NCBI GenBank assembly: GCA_014155875.1
Contig: JACEFZ010011119.1
Span: 1 to 64,000, forward strand
Direction of reading: 5' to 3'
DNA from: Cepaea nemoralis
Taxonomy: Eukaryota; Mollusca; Gastropoda; Stylommatophora; Helicidae
Length of the DNA stretch: 64,000 nt
Shown here: positions 30,936 through 42,860 of the stretch, one piece after another
Layout: each line of letters begins with the position of its first letter
Numbering within the stretch: position 1 is the first letter of the stretch
Translations under genes and position numbers: made by a program
The notes under the pieces: generated by a model
What the model was told of the DNA's origin: nothing
Databases searched by the model: none
What the model saw: only the letters and a program-made list of their open reading frames with translations

Positions 30936-31432
30936 CACATGATAGTGATAATGTTCTGTTCATTAAAATTCAGATTATACCGCTATGTTAACCACGTCTT
31001 GTGGGATAGAGTGTCGTGCCGAGAGCCAGACCGGCAACTGCAGATTGACTTGTTGCCAGCTTTCACTGCTTTGCTTCCTGTTCGACTCCTTGTTTTATAT
31101 CACAAATGTTCTGTATTTGGGCTCTTCGGTCATTGAGAAACATTTGGAATGTTCTCGTCCCCTCCACAGATGACCACCTGATTCACGTGACGGGTAGAGC
31201 TAGTGCTGCCACCAGTTAAGCCCAGCTTTCCAAAACCGGCTCAGACATTCCAAGCCCCACCTGATCTATCGACGGTTCCCAACTTGTTGTTCGGGGCCAC
31301 ACTTTTTGAATGGACATGTATTTGGACTACACACATGTTTTTATTGTTAGAAAATATCTGTTGGAAAATCCCATTGCTGCAGTACAGAGCATACATCCCT
31401 GCCTGCCTGTCATGTTTCTCATTGCTGCTTGT
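30936..31432. other. No gene seen
   Basis: Short frames only; no recognisable motif on either strand. Confidence 0.45.
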
Positions 31433-31444
31433 CATCTTTTCTTT

Positions 31445-31667
31445 CCGTGGCGAAGTGGTCAAGTCGTCTGCCTCACATTCCGAAGGTTGTGGGTTCTATT
31501 CTGAGCTACGTCTGTCGGTTCATGAGTGCACTTTTCTCGGAGATTCCTGGGGGTCGTCGCTGGAGCTATGGAGCTCGTGCTTTGTGCGATCTTTTGGTAG
31601 GCCGCCCTGTGGAAAGATATCCAGCCATATGGGATAAAACCCGGTGCAATGGAGTCGATCCTCTCGA
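31445..31667 (+). mobile_element. SINE-2 copy with 12-bp target duplication
   Basis: CATCTTTTCTTT occurs at 31433-31444 and 31668-31679. The head has box A-like TGGCGAAGTGGTC and box B-like GTGGGTTCTATTC. The body has CGGAGATTCCTGGGGGTCGT, CGCTGGAGCT and CTCGTGCTTTGTGCGA, shared with 61898-62085 and with 26290-26400. The 3' end GTCGATCCTCTCGA lacks an A or microsatellite tail. Confidence 0.88.
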
Positions 31668-31721
31668 CATCTTTTCTTTAATCTACTTGCATCCTGTGAT
31701 CTGAGAATCGCCACAGTGAAG

Positions 31722-31809
31722 TACCATTCTACCCCCCCCCCCCTTCCTCTCTCTTTCTCTCTTCCTCATTCTCTCTCTATCTCTCTCTCTCTTTCTCTCT
31801 TCCTAATTA

Positions 31810-31880
<71 letters not shown>
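31722..31880. repeat. C-run and CT microsatellite
   Basis: Poly-C at 31722-31743 runs into a CT/TC-rich tract, perfect from about 31815 to 31880. Confidence 0.95.
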
Positions 31881-31884
<4 letters not shown>

Positions 31885-32140
31885 GGCTTTTTCTGTATGT
31901 GTGTATATGTGTGTGTCGCTTACTCATCATGTAAGGAGCAATTTAAAACACACACACACACACACATCCAAACATCTAACATAACGCAGTGTAAATTACC
32001 ACCCATAAAGTATATTAGAACAAACAATACCGATTAGCAAAATATATTGAAACAAAACAGTACAAATTAGGACCCACAAATGTATATCACAACAAACAAT
32101 TCCTATTAACACCCACATAAGAAAATGGTAAAGAAGTAAA
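31881..32140. other. AT-rich stretch with short CA tract
   Basis: A CA tract lies at 31950-31966. The rest shows weak repetition (ACAAACAAT-type blocks) and no gene. Confidence 0.5.
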
Positions 32141-32148
32141 CATTAGAG

Positions 32149-32358
32149 CAAGGGTGGCCAACTTGAGGCCCGCGGGCCGCATGCGGCCCGCCGGTAGTCA
32201 TGCTGTGGCCCGCGGAGTGGGAACGACGATGTGGTCGAAACTTTAGCACGCTTGCTTGTTTACTTTAATTTAACACACACACAAATTAGGTGCGTGGCCC
32301 GGCAGGAAATATTATTTCTGAAATTTGGCCCGCCTGCTGAAAAGGGTGGCCACCCCTG
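32149..32358. mobile_element. hAT-type MITE, 210 bp
   Basis: An 8-bp target duplication CATTAGAG lies at 32141-32148 and 32359-32366. Termini are CAAGGGTGGCC and GGCCACCCCTG, inverted repeats with one mismatch, and both sides carry GGCCCGC-rich subterminal sequence. CAGGGGTGG...GGCCCGCGGGCC ends are typical of nonautonomous hAT elements in animals. There is no transposase, so it depends on one encoded elsewhere. Confidence 0.93.
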
Positions 32359-32366
32359 CATTAGAG

Positions 32367-32714
32367 AAAACACAAAGGGGGAAAAACGTCAACTATACGT
32401 ACATTGTATGTATGTCAGTACTCCAGTTCATGTCTTCGACAGCTTTCATCGAGTCTTCTGTGACTGTTAATCAGTTCCAATGAATTCCTTTTATTGCTTT
32501 GATTGCTGAGGATCTCCTGCGTGTTATCGATGACTGCGTGTACCACAAAACCAACAAATGTGAACGTTTTCTTAATGTTACACAAGTCTTAGAGTTTATG
32601 TATGTGATTTTAGTCCATAACACGTGCTATAGTTTATGGTGTACTAGACTGATTTTGCGAGTGGATTCGCTTTTCCTATTATTAGTGTCCCTTGCTAACA
32701 TGCGAACCCACTCG
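32367..32714. other. No gene seen
   Basis: Frames up to 74 codons, none with a recognisable motif. Confidence 0.4.
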
Positions 32715-32885
32715 GATTTCTGAGGTACTTGTAATTTATGTCCACAAGACAAGGACGAGAAATTAACATGTTAGTTCAACTGACCGGTGTCGGGGTTGAA
32801 CCCGCTACCTTGGCATCACTACATCGGAAGTTTAAGATCTAACGCTCTGATCCATTCGGCCATGCTGACCTCCTCAAACAAAGGA
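32715..32885 (-). mobile_element. tRNA-Leu-like SINE head (minus strand)
   Basis: On the minus strand: GGAGGTCAGCATGGCCGAAT (box A TGGCCGAATGG), then CTTAAACTTCCGATG, then GGTTCAACCCC (box B) and CACCGGTCAGTTG. The T-arm and anticodon arm pair poorly, so it is not scored as a functional tRNA. The same head is fused to the SINE-1 core at 15605-15815. Confidence 0.7.
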
Positions 32886-32887
32886 GC

Positions 32888-33170
32888 ACGAACGTGACCA
32901 CACAGGAGGTCACTAGAACAGACAATCATCGTCGCGTGTTGCGATACCAGTAGAGAATTAACACGTGACCACACAGGAGATCACTAGAACAGACAATCAT
33001 CGTCGCGTGTTGTGGTACCAGTAGGGAATTAACATGTGACCACACAATCATCGTTGCGTGTTGCGATACCAGTAGAGAATTAACATGTGACCACACAGGA
33101 GATCACTAGAACAGACAATCATCGTTGCGTGTTGCGCTACCAGTAGAGAATTAACAAGAGACCACACAAG
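32888..33170. repeat. ~71-bp minisatellite, 4 copies
   Basis: Units share GTGACCACACAGGAGATCAC, TAGAACAGACAATCATCGT, GCGTGTTGCGATACCAGTAG and AGAATTAAC. The third unit lacks about 20 bp. The array starts within a few bases of the tRNA-like head. Confidence 0.9.
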
Positions 33171-33575
33171 AGGTCATTACAGTCCTAGGGTCAAAAGTCA
33201 AATGCTGAGATATTTGGAAGCAGAGGTCAACTGACAGGGGAAACTCCAGCAGAAGCCGGCGTATCCAGACACTCGGACTACATGGAGAATTCGTGAAGCT
33301 TTAACTGGTCTGTGAGGGACTTATACAGACTGGAAACGTCTTACAAGAGACTGTAGACCAGAACTAGAGTTTTTGCTCCACCTCACACCCACTCATAATT
33401 CTTGTCTATGTCTATGTTTACATCCTATTGACAACCATGAATTCACATAAATCAAATGCAAGTAATACTCGTGTTTGCAGTCACGATTATGCACAGCAAG
33501 TCGATGTTTATTTTAAAAGCTCATTTCATTAATATGCATTTACATTATGTGTTCCTACAATCTCAAATATCAGAT
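33171..33575. other. No gene seen
   Basis: Spacer without a credible frame or repeat. Confidence 0.45.
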
Positions 33576-33770
33576 CCGATGGTGATATTTGGTCAAACTT
33601 CATGGTGAGATTTGGTTAGGTCTGATGGTGAGATTTGGTCAAACTTCGTGGTGGGATTTGGTTAGATCTCGTGGTGAGATTTGATTAGATCTGATGGTGG
33701 AATTTGGTTAGATCTGATGGTGGGCTTTGCTTGGATCTGTTGGTAGAATTTGGTCAGATTTGACTGATGT
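33576..33770. repeat. ~24-bp degenerate tandem repeat
   Basis: Six to eight copies of a GATCTGATGGTGAGATTTGG-like unit. It ends about 65 bp before the 5' end of the next LINE. Confidence 0.85.
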
Positions 33771-34489
33771 AACTCTGGAATTTAGTGTCAGGTCTTTGTC
33801 AGATATGACTGAGCTACCGAATGACAGTAGACGGTACTACCTGCTTTCTGTCAGCGCCGAATGTTGGGTGGCGCTTAGCCAACCCGACACCCACATTGTG
33901 CCAACGGCTTCGGGCGGAAGAGCGCAGTTGGGAGGGTACAAGCCTTATCCTGGTGCGAGGAAATGCAACCTAAAGACGAAATGTCATGGCAGGGCAGACC
34001 AAGCCCTAAGCTGGTCTAGGATCGAAGCTCCGACAGGCAGACAGTTAGAGCATTGCTTTGCTGATCCGGCAGCTTCTGCAGCTTGTCTCGTTCCAAATGT
34101 ATTGGTATTACCATTCCTCTGGAGTGAACTAGGCAGGTCGTGAGAAGTATCATGTTGCATGGGCAACACATGGTCTCCATATTTTAGCCCAAGCTTTGTG
34201 CTATGGAGAGGTACAACTCCATCCCTGGTCTTAAAAGGTCTAGGAATCAAAGCGAGAGGTAACAAATACGGGTTATAAGTCCTAGTCAATTGGCGTAGAC
34301 ATGGGGTCCACGGGTTGCCTCTGACGGTGGGAGACACCTACAGGCGTCATTGATCAGCTACCACCCGCCTTAAGCTGGGCACCCCCCGGCCAATTTGGTG
34401 CTGATCCGCCACAGCCTACCTGCTTTAATGGGTGCTTGGGTCTAGGACAAAATCTGAATCGCAGGCTGTTAAACCAATGAATCAGGCAC

Positions 34490-35205
34490 TGATAAAAATA
34501 AACACAGAAACCTCAAGCTACGGCTTGCAACCTGGAGCATAAGAACCATGTGTCCAGGATTTTCCACTGACCTGACGAAAATTGACGTTGTGAGAAAAAT
34601 GGTTGTGATTGATGCCGAACTCAATCGTCTTAACATTGATATTGCTGGCCTGCAGGAGACTCGCCTCGCTGAGGAAGGGTCATTCAGGGAAAACAATTAC
34701 AACTTTATTTGGAAGGCTAGAGGACAGGCAGAAGAAAGGCAACATGGCGTGGGCTTTGCAGTGAAGTATTCGCTACTGGAAATGATTAAAATTCCAGCTG
34801 GATGTAATGAAAGACTATTATCCCTGCGCTTGGCAACCTCTTGTGTTTTTGCCACCATTATCACGGCATGTGCACCGACACTTGCTTCCTCTGATGATGT
34901 GAAGGATTCGTCCTATGAGGAGCTAGACTCTGTGATAAAGACAGTTCCAAAATCCGACTACATTTATATGCTCGGTGATTTCAATGCTCGTGTGAGCAAG
35001 GACTCGAGTTCATGCCAGTGTGCCTTGTGAAATACAACATCGGTCGCATGAATGAAAATGGGCAAAGGCTGCTGGAGCATTGCACTAGAAATTACCTATG
35101 TATTACAAACTCATTCTTTAAAACAAAAGAATTGCATAAGATCATATGGAAACATCCATGATTCGGCCATTGGCATCAGCTGGACTTCATCATCACGCGG
35201 AGACA
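34490..35205 (+). pseudogene. LINE endonuclease domain
   Basis: Apurinic/apyrimidinic-type endonuclease that would nick target DNA. Readable motifs: LATWSIRTM-like start at ~34520, LNIDIAGLQETRLAEEG (the conserved Q-E-T-R with catalytic Glu) near 34629-34680, GVGFAVK, YIYMLGDFNARV (catalytic GDFNA) near 34960-34995, and after a frameshift near 35000-35030 the HQLDFIITRRQHM block (catalytic His) at ~35173-35212. The 160-codon frame 34548-35030 ends at a TGA within the domain, so the protein is broken. Confidence 0.85.
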
Positions 35206-36000
35206 ACATATGAACCAAACATCATTAACTCGAAGTTACCACGGTGCTGACTATGATACGGATCATTCTTTATTTAAATATTGAGCACAACCCACTACTG
35301 GCAACGCCGATCGCATTCTGGTATGAACCTAAGGCCTATCCACGTCAATATGGAAGCACTATACTCGAGTTTCGCCCTCATTTGAGCTCGTCAGTAGTGC
35401 ATATCCCTGACCGGATCCGGAAACAGTCCCGGATCACGCGTGTGAAGCGGGTGTGTAACCACGCGGCACACACTGGACACACCAAATTATCACAACAGAA
35501 CATCACAACGCTACCCATCGTAGGCTATGCTCATTCTTTATTTGTTTCAAGAGTTAGACTGAGGCCAAAGAGAATCTACACAGCTAAACACATATCTAGC
35601 CCCATGATTAATGTTAGTAACACCCTCCATCCTGATAAGTGTTTTGAGTTCCAACAGCAACTTGAAGACGCTTTCACTGATAAATCAGAAATGTGTACAG
35701 CAAGTGAAAAATGTGGTAAATTTAAGGAAACTCTTTATAAAACAGCCGTAGAGGTTTACGGCACTGTGGATCATAAAAATCAGAACTGATCTGCAGCAAA
35801 TAGCCAGAAACTGCAGCCCTTGATTGATAAAAAGAAGAAAGCTCTCTTAAGAAACAAGGAAAGAACAACGCGTAAAACTCGCAGTAAGTTGAAGCAGGCT
35901 GGGAAGGATGTGCAAAAGGCTGCCAGGCAGTGTGCAAATGACTATTAGATCAAGTTATGCGAGTTCATTCAAAATGCAAGTGATAAGGGAAACATCAGAA
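35206..36000 (+). pseudogene. LINE linker between endonuclease and RT
   Basis: Decayed linker. The 181-codon frame 35244-35789 covers part of it (FQQQLEDAF, KFKETLYKTAVEVYG), and KKKALLRNKERTTRKTRSKL-like basic sequence is readable further on (about 35830-35890). Several stops occur. Confidence 0.7.
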
Positions 36001-36002
36001 GC

Positions 36003-37636
36003 ATGTATGAAGGGATAAATAAAGCCTGTGGTCCAATGATCAAAAGAAGTGTACCACTGAAAACCTTGACTGGAGAAATCATCACTGATAAGAAACAGCA
36101 GATGGATAGATGGGTAGAGCACTATATGGAGCTTTACTCAAGTGAGACCAAATTAGTGGATGATGTCCTCAACGCCATAGAGACCCTGCCAACTCTTGAC
36201 CACCTGGACACGCTTCCCACCATAACAGAAGTTAAGTGTGCTATAAATGAACTTGCATCTGGCAAAGCTCCAGGTAAGAATTGGATTCCAATAAAGGTTA
36301 TCAGAAGTGGGCAAGGCAGACTCACTCCACAGATCCACCAGCTAATAGAGCTATGCTGGCGAGAAGGACAAGTCTCACGGGATTTCAGAGACTCAAGCAT
36401 CATGACATTGTACAAGAACAAGGGCGATCGGTGCGACTGTAACAACTATAGGGGTATCTCACTTCTGTGTATTGTGTGGAAAGTATTTGCCAGAATTGTT
36501 CTGCGCAGACTTCAAGTCCTGGGAGATCGTCTACCTTGAATCATAGTGTGGTTTCCGACATAACCGGTCTACCATTGATATGATATTCTCATTGCGACAA
36601 ATGCAAGAAACATGCCGTGAACAGAATCAACCACTGTTTATTGCCTTCGTCGACCTCACAAGGGCATTTGATTTGGTCAGTCGTGAGGGTTGTTCAAGGC
36701 ACTAAAGAAGATTGGCTGCCCACCAACTCTTCTGTCCACACAGTTCCACAATCGTTCCACACAGGCAAGAAGGGTATAATCAAGTTTGATGGTGCAGCTT
36801 CAGAAGAGTTTTAAGTCAAGAGTGGAGTTAAGCAAGGTTGTGTACTAGCTCTCACCCTCTTTGGAATATACTTTTCACTTCTACTGAAATATGCATTTCG
36901 TGATCGGGATGGTGGTATATACATTCACTCACGCTCAGATGGCGGCCTATACTATGCTCGGAGATTGAAGGCCAAGACCAAAATTAGGAGGTGCTGATCA
37001 GAGAGTTGCTTTTTGCAGATGATGCTGCGATTACGACCCACTCTGGGGAATAATTACAATCTCTACTATCTGCATTCTCCAATGCTTGTTCTGAATTTGG
37101 TTTAACAATTAGCAAACAGAAGACACAGATTACGTCACAAGGTGCACATGGGGTACCATCAATCTTTATTGACGACGCCGAACTAGAGATAGTAGACAAT
37201 TTTACATATCTAGGATCAGAGGTAAATAGCAAATTATCCCTAGATCAGGAAATAAACATTAGGATTGGTAAGGCAGCAACAACAATGAACAGATTAAGAG
37301 TCTGGGAGAACAGGAAGATTACTGCCAAAACAAAAGTCCTTGTCTATCAAGCTTGTGTCCTTAGTACTCTTCTTTATGGCAGTGAAGCCTGGACAACTTA
37401 CTCACACCAAGAGAAATGTTTAAACAGCTTTCATATGCGGTGTCTGCGAAGAATTCTTGGTATTAAGTGGCAAGACAAAATCACAAATACTGAAGTATTG
37501 GAAAGATCAGATTGTGTGACGGTATATTCCATGCTCAGTCTTCGTAGACTTAGATGGATAGGACACGTTACGAGGATGGATGATGGTAGAATACCAAAAG
37601 GGCATCTTTTTTGCTGAATTACAGGTGGGTACTAGA
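36003..37636 (+). pseudogene. LINE reverse transcriptase, broken
   Basis: First part in one frame (36003-36539): KKQQMDRWVEHYMELYS, LASGKAPGKN, CNNYRGISLLCIVWKVFARI; a TGA follows at the GFRHNRSTIDMIF block. Then FIAFVDLTRAFD in shifted frames, VKSGVKQGCVLALTLFG after a TAA, and catalytic FADD near 37014-37025 out of frame with its neighbours. The C-terminal part is open again at 37285-37617 (VLSTLLYGSEAWTTY, MRCLRRILGIKWQDKI, LRRLRWIGHVTRMDDGRIPK). At least four lesions, so inactive. Confidence 0.9.
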
Positions 37637-37883
37637 CAGGCTTGGCCATGGGAATCCCATGGGGAAAAAAAGGAGGATTTTCTGAATAGCGTAGGGATGG
37701 GATGGGAGAGGATGGGACAGGCATAAATTACCATTGGATGGGACAGAAAAACATGTCCCATGTACAAGCTTGCCAGGCTTGGCCATGGGAATGTTATTCC
37801 CATGGGAAAGTCCCATGGGACGGGATGGGATGGGACATGCATAAATACCACGCAATGTAAATTATGTCCCATGGACAACCCTG
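37637..37883. mobile_element. hAT-type MITE inserted in the LINE, 247 bp
   Basis: Its ends are CAGGCTTGGCCATGGGA and the reverse complement of CAGGGTTGTCCATGGGA, 15 of 17 matching. Flanks GTACTAGA (37629-37636) and GTGATAGA (37884-37891) form a diverged 8-bp target duplication. Removing the element and one flank joins the LINE coding sequence VGTR to SQGWPLL and YKDVCERDM in one frame. The interior is rich in CCCATGGGA palindromes (for example CATGGGAATCCCATG at 37648-37662). No transposase. Confidence 0.85.
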
Positions 37884-37891
37884 GTGATAGA

Positions 37892-38105
37892 TCTCAGGGT
37901 TGGCCTCTACTATGATACAAAGATGTGTGTGAGCGGGACATGATTGATACAGGCATTGATAATACACATTGGGAGCAAGTCGCGCTGAATGTGTTGCATG
38001 AAGGGTAAATGTCAGAAATGGAATAAAGACAAAGGAGAAATATATTGCAGATAAGTCATACACCGAGCTTGTTAGACGTAAGATGGTGCATGATGGTGAA
38101 AATGA
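37892..38105 (+). pseudogene. LINE C-terminal end beyond the MITE
   Basis: Reads SQGWPLL, stop (TGA), YKDVCERDMIDTGIDNTHWEQVALN, the usual KDVCKRDM...WE block at the end of RTE-like proteins, in frame with the sequence left of the MITE. Confidence 0.8.
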
Positions 38106-41095
38106 CCATGTGTGGGATGTGGATTTTAATTTATGAGAATATTATGTTAAGCTGTCTAGGGGATTTAATTTGATTCTCTATTATTTTAGCCACTTGAGGT
38201 GATCATGGAATTCTACCATAAACACAAGAATGAAAATACTTCACTCCTGTTCATAGCTGTATTTATGAGTAATTCTCCATTCCCACTTATCACCCTCTAA
38301 AGTTTATCTAGTGCTAGAAGACATTGATTGTTCACAACATATAAACAACCACTGGTGAACACCACATTTAATTGATGTACACCTCACAAATTTTTGGACA
38401 AACAGTTCAAGTATTAAATCAAGATCTGAAGTAACATACATGAAAGTGTTATAGTCTCATTGAATTTCTGGTACAGGCATGGGAATGATTTGCATTATCA
38501 AAACACATTTACCCCATTTGCCCCAAGAAAAATACAATGTTATTACAAACAACACAACAACCACAAATTGGTTCTGCTAACTTGACTTATTTTACCTAGA
38601 TAAAAGCACAACATTGGTCTAAGTGCAGAAAACCCAACATATAAAACAGTTGTTTCTGACACCCTTTACAATTCTCATATTTTAAAAATAATGAGTTGGT
38701 GTCAAAATACTATACCATAACCTTCATTGAAAAAAAGCTACTGACCTGTTACATCCATGGCATAGAAAAAAAACACATATAAAAAGCAGTTGGTACTACT
38801 AGTTAAACTAATTAATAGAGTCCTTTATCTCCTGGTGTGCGGTTAAGGGTTCATCTCTTGTGTATATTAGATCCTATTCCCATTATCTGGGTACCGAAAT
38901 AATGCACTCAGTTGTGTTCCTAATATGTATATCCACTTGGAATTGGCTGGTGCAAATCATACTCTATAATCCAAGAATAGAAATTACACACAATCACATA
39001 TCCCTCCGCGGGCTAGAATTTTCGAATACTCTGTTGCAGTAGGCTCGGTGTCTTTTTGGTGAAATTGAGGCCTTGGTTGGTCTTACTTTCCGGAATTTCC
39101 ACTTAAGCTCTGCAGAAGGTACTTTCCCATCTCACCATACATGGTGCCAAGTAGACGGCCATTCAGCTGCTCTGCTTCCAATATCAGAATCCCAATGTTC
39201 ACAAAGATGTTACACCCACCAAGTCGCGAGTCTCGCGAGGCATTTAGGTTGACATTGGACCAGCAAAGAGTTAGTCGTTGTTATCTAGTCCAGTGTAGGA
39301 ACTTATATGGCTGAGAGGCATCTCATGGTAGTATCTGTGACTAGGTCCAGAATTGATCTATACCTACATTGATCAGAAGATGAATAAATCCAGCACAGAA
39401 CCAGGGTTGCAAACAATTAGATGATTCCTCTTGTTGCAGATTTCATATTGTCTTTTTGATGGTGTTCAGGTCTGAGATCTGGAGTTGACCTGGCTTATTT
39501 CAGGGTTATTCAGTAGATATTAAGTAGGTACCTTGGTTGTATTGGCTTATGTGGTTTCAGTGTCTCTTCCCATTCTTTGGGTTGGTGTTCATAGCTAGCA
39601 CTCGGTGTGGAGTGTCTGGTACCTGATGTTTGACTCTTGCTGCTGTAAGACGTTCTTTCGAAGACTTATCCATTGTTGGATATTAACTTGGTGATCCAAC
39701 AACAGTTGAAGGTTACTCACTGTTGTTAGTTTTATTAAACTTGTAGTAGGATTGTCCCATAGTTTCACTGATTTTGTTGAATGATGAGGCTATAGGTGGT
39801 ACTTCTCAGAAGTAAAGCAGACGATACACTGTTGTCAGTTACTCTGTTGATCTTCATCTTTGTAGATTTTTAGATCGCGAAGTCCATCCTGGATTTTCCT
39901 GCTAAAATAGGACTTCCTCAATCACGCAGTCAGTTGTCTTCGAATGTGTCTCTTTTGCTGGCGTTTGCAGCTAATGAGTGCAGCAGTACACATAGAGGTA
40001 TTGGTCCAGTCTAGGTTTAGGACAGGTTGCCATTTATCACTCTCTCCTGGCTTTTTACCCAGTTTCCAGTTGATAGTGATGCAATGCAGTCCCACCAAAT
40101 TCAACCACTCGCTATTGAAAAGGGATGACAAAGAATACAACACGAGCATTAACCTACTGTGATGTGTTAACTTTCACAACACAATTACAAACAAAAAAGG
40201 GGAAGGAGATAGGAGTGGGTTTCCAAGTTCCCTGTCCCTCGTCGCTTGTTGTAGAGCTTTTCTAGCTCTGATAGTGAGTGAGATATCTTTTCACTCTATG
40301 TTTCTTCTGTTGTTACTGGGACTATTAGATGAGTGAAGCCATCCTTTTTATCCAACACTTTGCTAGTGCATTTGTCATACCTTGAAGAGAATAGTCCAGA
40401 AATAGGCTCTTTTGTTTCCGATTCCTCGTCTCCATTCCTTCGCTATAATCAGCATTAGGCCAAGGCTAATGACCATACGGTTCACCTTTTCTTGTGTACT
40501 GACATGCACAAGGATTCTTACATCAACATCCTCTAATCCCCAGGGGCAACATTAAAATGTATATTCCCACAGTAAAGAGTAACAATCAGGACCAGAGTAA
40601 AATTCTCATAACAGAGAAAACAAACATACATTTCTCTGATACTAAGTACAGGATAATCATCATAATAATTAATCATAATGATGATGCAAGGAGCCGATGT
40701 TTTTGGGATTTCCTCAGGGGTTAATCCATAAAACATAAATTGTTTTCCCCCACTGCTTACAGCAGCATAGGGTTAGTGAACGCTGTGATATATTTTGCCA
40801 AGTGCTGCTAATTTTAAGAGCATTTCTTATCTATTAGAAATGGTTTATGCAGTCTGATGCGTGTTTGGAACATATAATATTATTCCTGGTGTCTATCGCC
40901 TGTGGTGCGGTGTGACGAAAGCTTGGTTATATCATGCGTTTACTTTCTTTGTTCTTGAATTTATATTCTCAAACATGGCAATTCCCTAGCACTATTTTAT
41001 GAAATGATTACATGTCCCTCACTCATATGGAGTGGTTGCTAATATGTTAACAAGAAGATTTGTACCAACTTTGGCACGATAGTTTCAAGTTACAA
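38106..41095. other. AT-rich DNA, no gene seen
   Basis: About 3 kb with no credible coding frame. Weakly protein-like minus-strand reading occurs around 39400-40150, with stops; it may be an old transposon, but no family motif is visible. No splice-consistent exon was recognised. Confidence 0.5.
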
Positions 41096-41099
41096 ATTA

Positions 41100-41510
41100 G
41101 ACTTTAGCAGAAACAAGTTCTCTACTATGAAGTATGTTCATACAATGTGTACTCAAAAGTCTGCTTCCACATGGAGAATTGTTTCTTTGAAAATGTCTTT
41201 TAGAGTTCAATCTCTATAGTACATAGATTATTTGCAGATTTCTAAGCATAGATAGTGAGATATAGTTCACAATGCATAGAAGTTATTTAACCATAGGAAT
41301 ATGAAATTGACAGACACGAGTTCTCTACTGTGAAGTATGAATCAGGAGTCTGCTCCTACATTGAGAAAATTTCTAGAATGTGTTTCTGACATGAGTTTGA
41401 TACTCACAGTACACATAATATTTATAGGTTATAAGCACTATTAGTTAGATATAAGTTCACAATGCCTATAAAAGGTTTTAACATAGGGATTTGAAATTGT
41501 AAAGCATAGG
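41100..41510. repeat. Diverged ~204-bp direct dimer
   Basis: ACAAGTTCTCTACTATGAAG at 41113 recurs as ACGAGTTCTCTACTGTGAAG at 41316, followed in both by GTCTGCTCC-like, GTTCACAATGC and AACCATAGG/AACATAGGG blocks. Confidence 0.75.
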
Positions 41511-41994
41511 AAAAATTACAGCGTGGCCCACACATGTGCTCAGTACTAAAAATCAAATCAGACTCTAGTTTACAAGAATTGTTGATTTACCATTCTAACT
41601 AATTCTTAATTAAACACAATGGTATATGTACCTTATAAAAATACATGAATACATCTTAATAATGTAGATTTAACGTACCATGGTTTGCAGAGAATGATAT
41701 ATTTTTAAGACAAAAATGCCTTTCCCCACACGGGGAAAGCACCCCCACATGGGGAAAGCACGTCTGTTTCCTTTGTTTGTCTGAACTAAAATGGCCACTC
41801 CAGTGCCTTTGTCTTCAAAGTCGACGACTGTTGGCCAGGTACGTGAACCCAACTAAGGCCAAATAAATTTAGCTACCCTACGGGTTAGTTTTTCTCCTAC
41901 ATTAAGTAAGATACTTAAACAGTAGTTGTAAGGGATTGTTATTTTTAAGGGAGTCAATGCTAGGAAAGGGTAAGGACGTTTTAATATGCCACAC

Positions 41995-42860
41995 CATGTG
42001 TTCACGTACATCCAGTGTGGACGAACATTTACAGCACGAATTTGCTTTAACAGTCACATTCGCCACCGCCATGGGTTGTAGTTATTAAGAACCAAGCGGT
42101 GAACTAGGGTATGCCTACCAAGCATGTGACGATAGAATTCGGCAGACTGCGCGGATGAAATCACTGATGATTAAACGGGCAAGACGGCGTTTACCTGCAA
42201 AGCGTTTGGAACGACATGAGCACGGCAAGGCACGTAGAGCGCCCTGGTCATCCACTGCACCTGTATTCGTCTCCAGTCGTATTGGCTTGTCTTGCCACTG
42301 GACTCAGATGAGAGAGTGATGTCGACAAATTGCGCAACTCTTCCTCGCTTTAATCCAATTTATCGCGCAAGTCATTCTTTATCCAACGTCATATATCACC
42401 TTCAAGCCCTGTAACGATGGGCGAGCGGCGAAGAGACAGGCGTGGGTACTCTGGCAATTGTAGTCGCAGACCTGCACACAGGCGGCTCAGGCCATATAGT
42501 CGTCTTCTACTGACCGGAGCAGCAGTGGGATTTGGCAGTCCCCTTAGTGGCTGAGCAGCCCTCTATAGGAAAGCAATGCTTACCTCCATAGCATGAAAAA
42601 GTTGCTAGAAAAGGTGCCCTAAACATTGTCTGCTCCATCATTACCTAACGAGCTAGCCGCGGTTTGTGGGTACCCTATACTGCGGTCGACATACGCCACT
42701 GCAGGAGATCCTCCTCCTGGAACGTCAAGCATTCTTTGCCTACATTGTCAAAGAACATTTCGAGCCACAATAGGCCTTATCAGCCATCTTAAAACTCACG
42801 GCTCCATACTTTCAACCCCACTGGATGAATTGAATGGTCATCATCATTCTTGATGGACAA
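41995..42860 (+). pseudogene. Relic with C2H2 fingers, probably a LINE C-terminus
   Basis: A perfect C2H2 pattern C-X2-C-X12-H-X3-H is readable at about 42735-42805 (LCLHCQRTFRATIGLISHLK followed by TH), within a 75-codon frame 42626-42853. An earlier related finger occurs at 42010-42070 (QCGRTFTARICFNSHIRH), and a broken one near 42265-42310. Tandem fingers of the RTFRARIGLxSHLR type are common at the ends of some invertebrate LINE proteins, so a LINE relic is the likeliest origin; a host zinc-finger pseudogene is possible. Confidence 0.55.

Larger units (their letters stand above)
33835..38105 (+). mobile_element. Full-span but decayed LINE (RTE-like)
   Basis: A ~4-kb non-LTR retrotransposon from a GC-richer 5' untranslated region (33835-34480) through endonuclease, linker, reverse transcriptase and C-terminal end, broken by stops and frameshifts and by an hAT MITE at 37637-37883. 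The 5' untranslated segment recurs in reverse orientation at 60700-60935. Domain order and the CNNYRGISLL and YKDVCERDM blocks resemble RTE-type elements; the clade is an inference. Confidence 0.88.

Noticed and set aside
32790..32885. A functional tRNA-Leu gene on the minus strand
   Set aside because: The T-arm and anticodon stem pair poorly, and the same head is found fused to a SINE elsewhere in the window.
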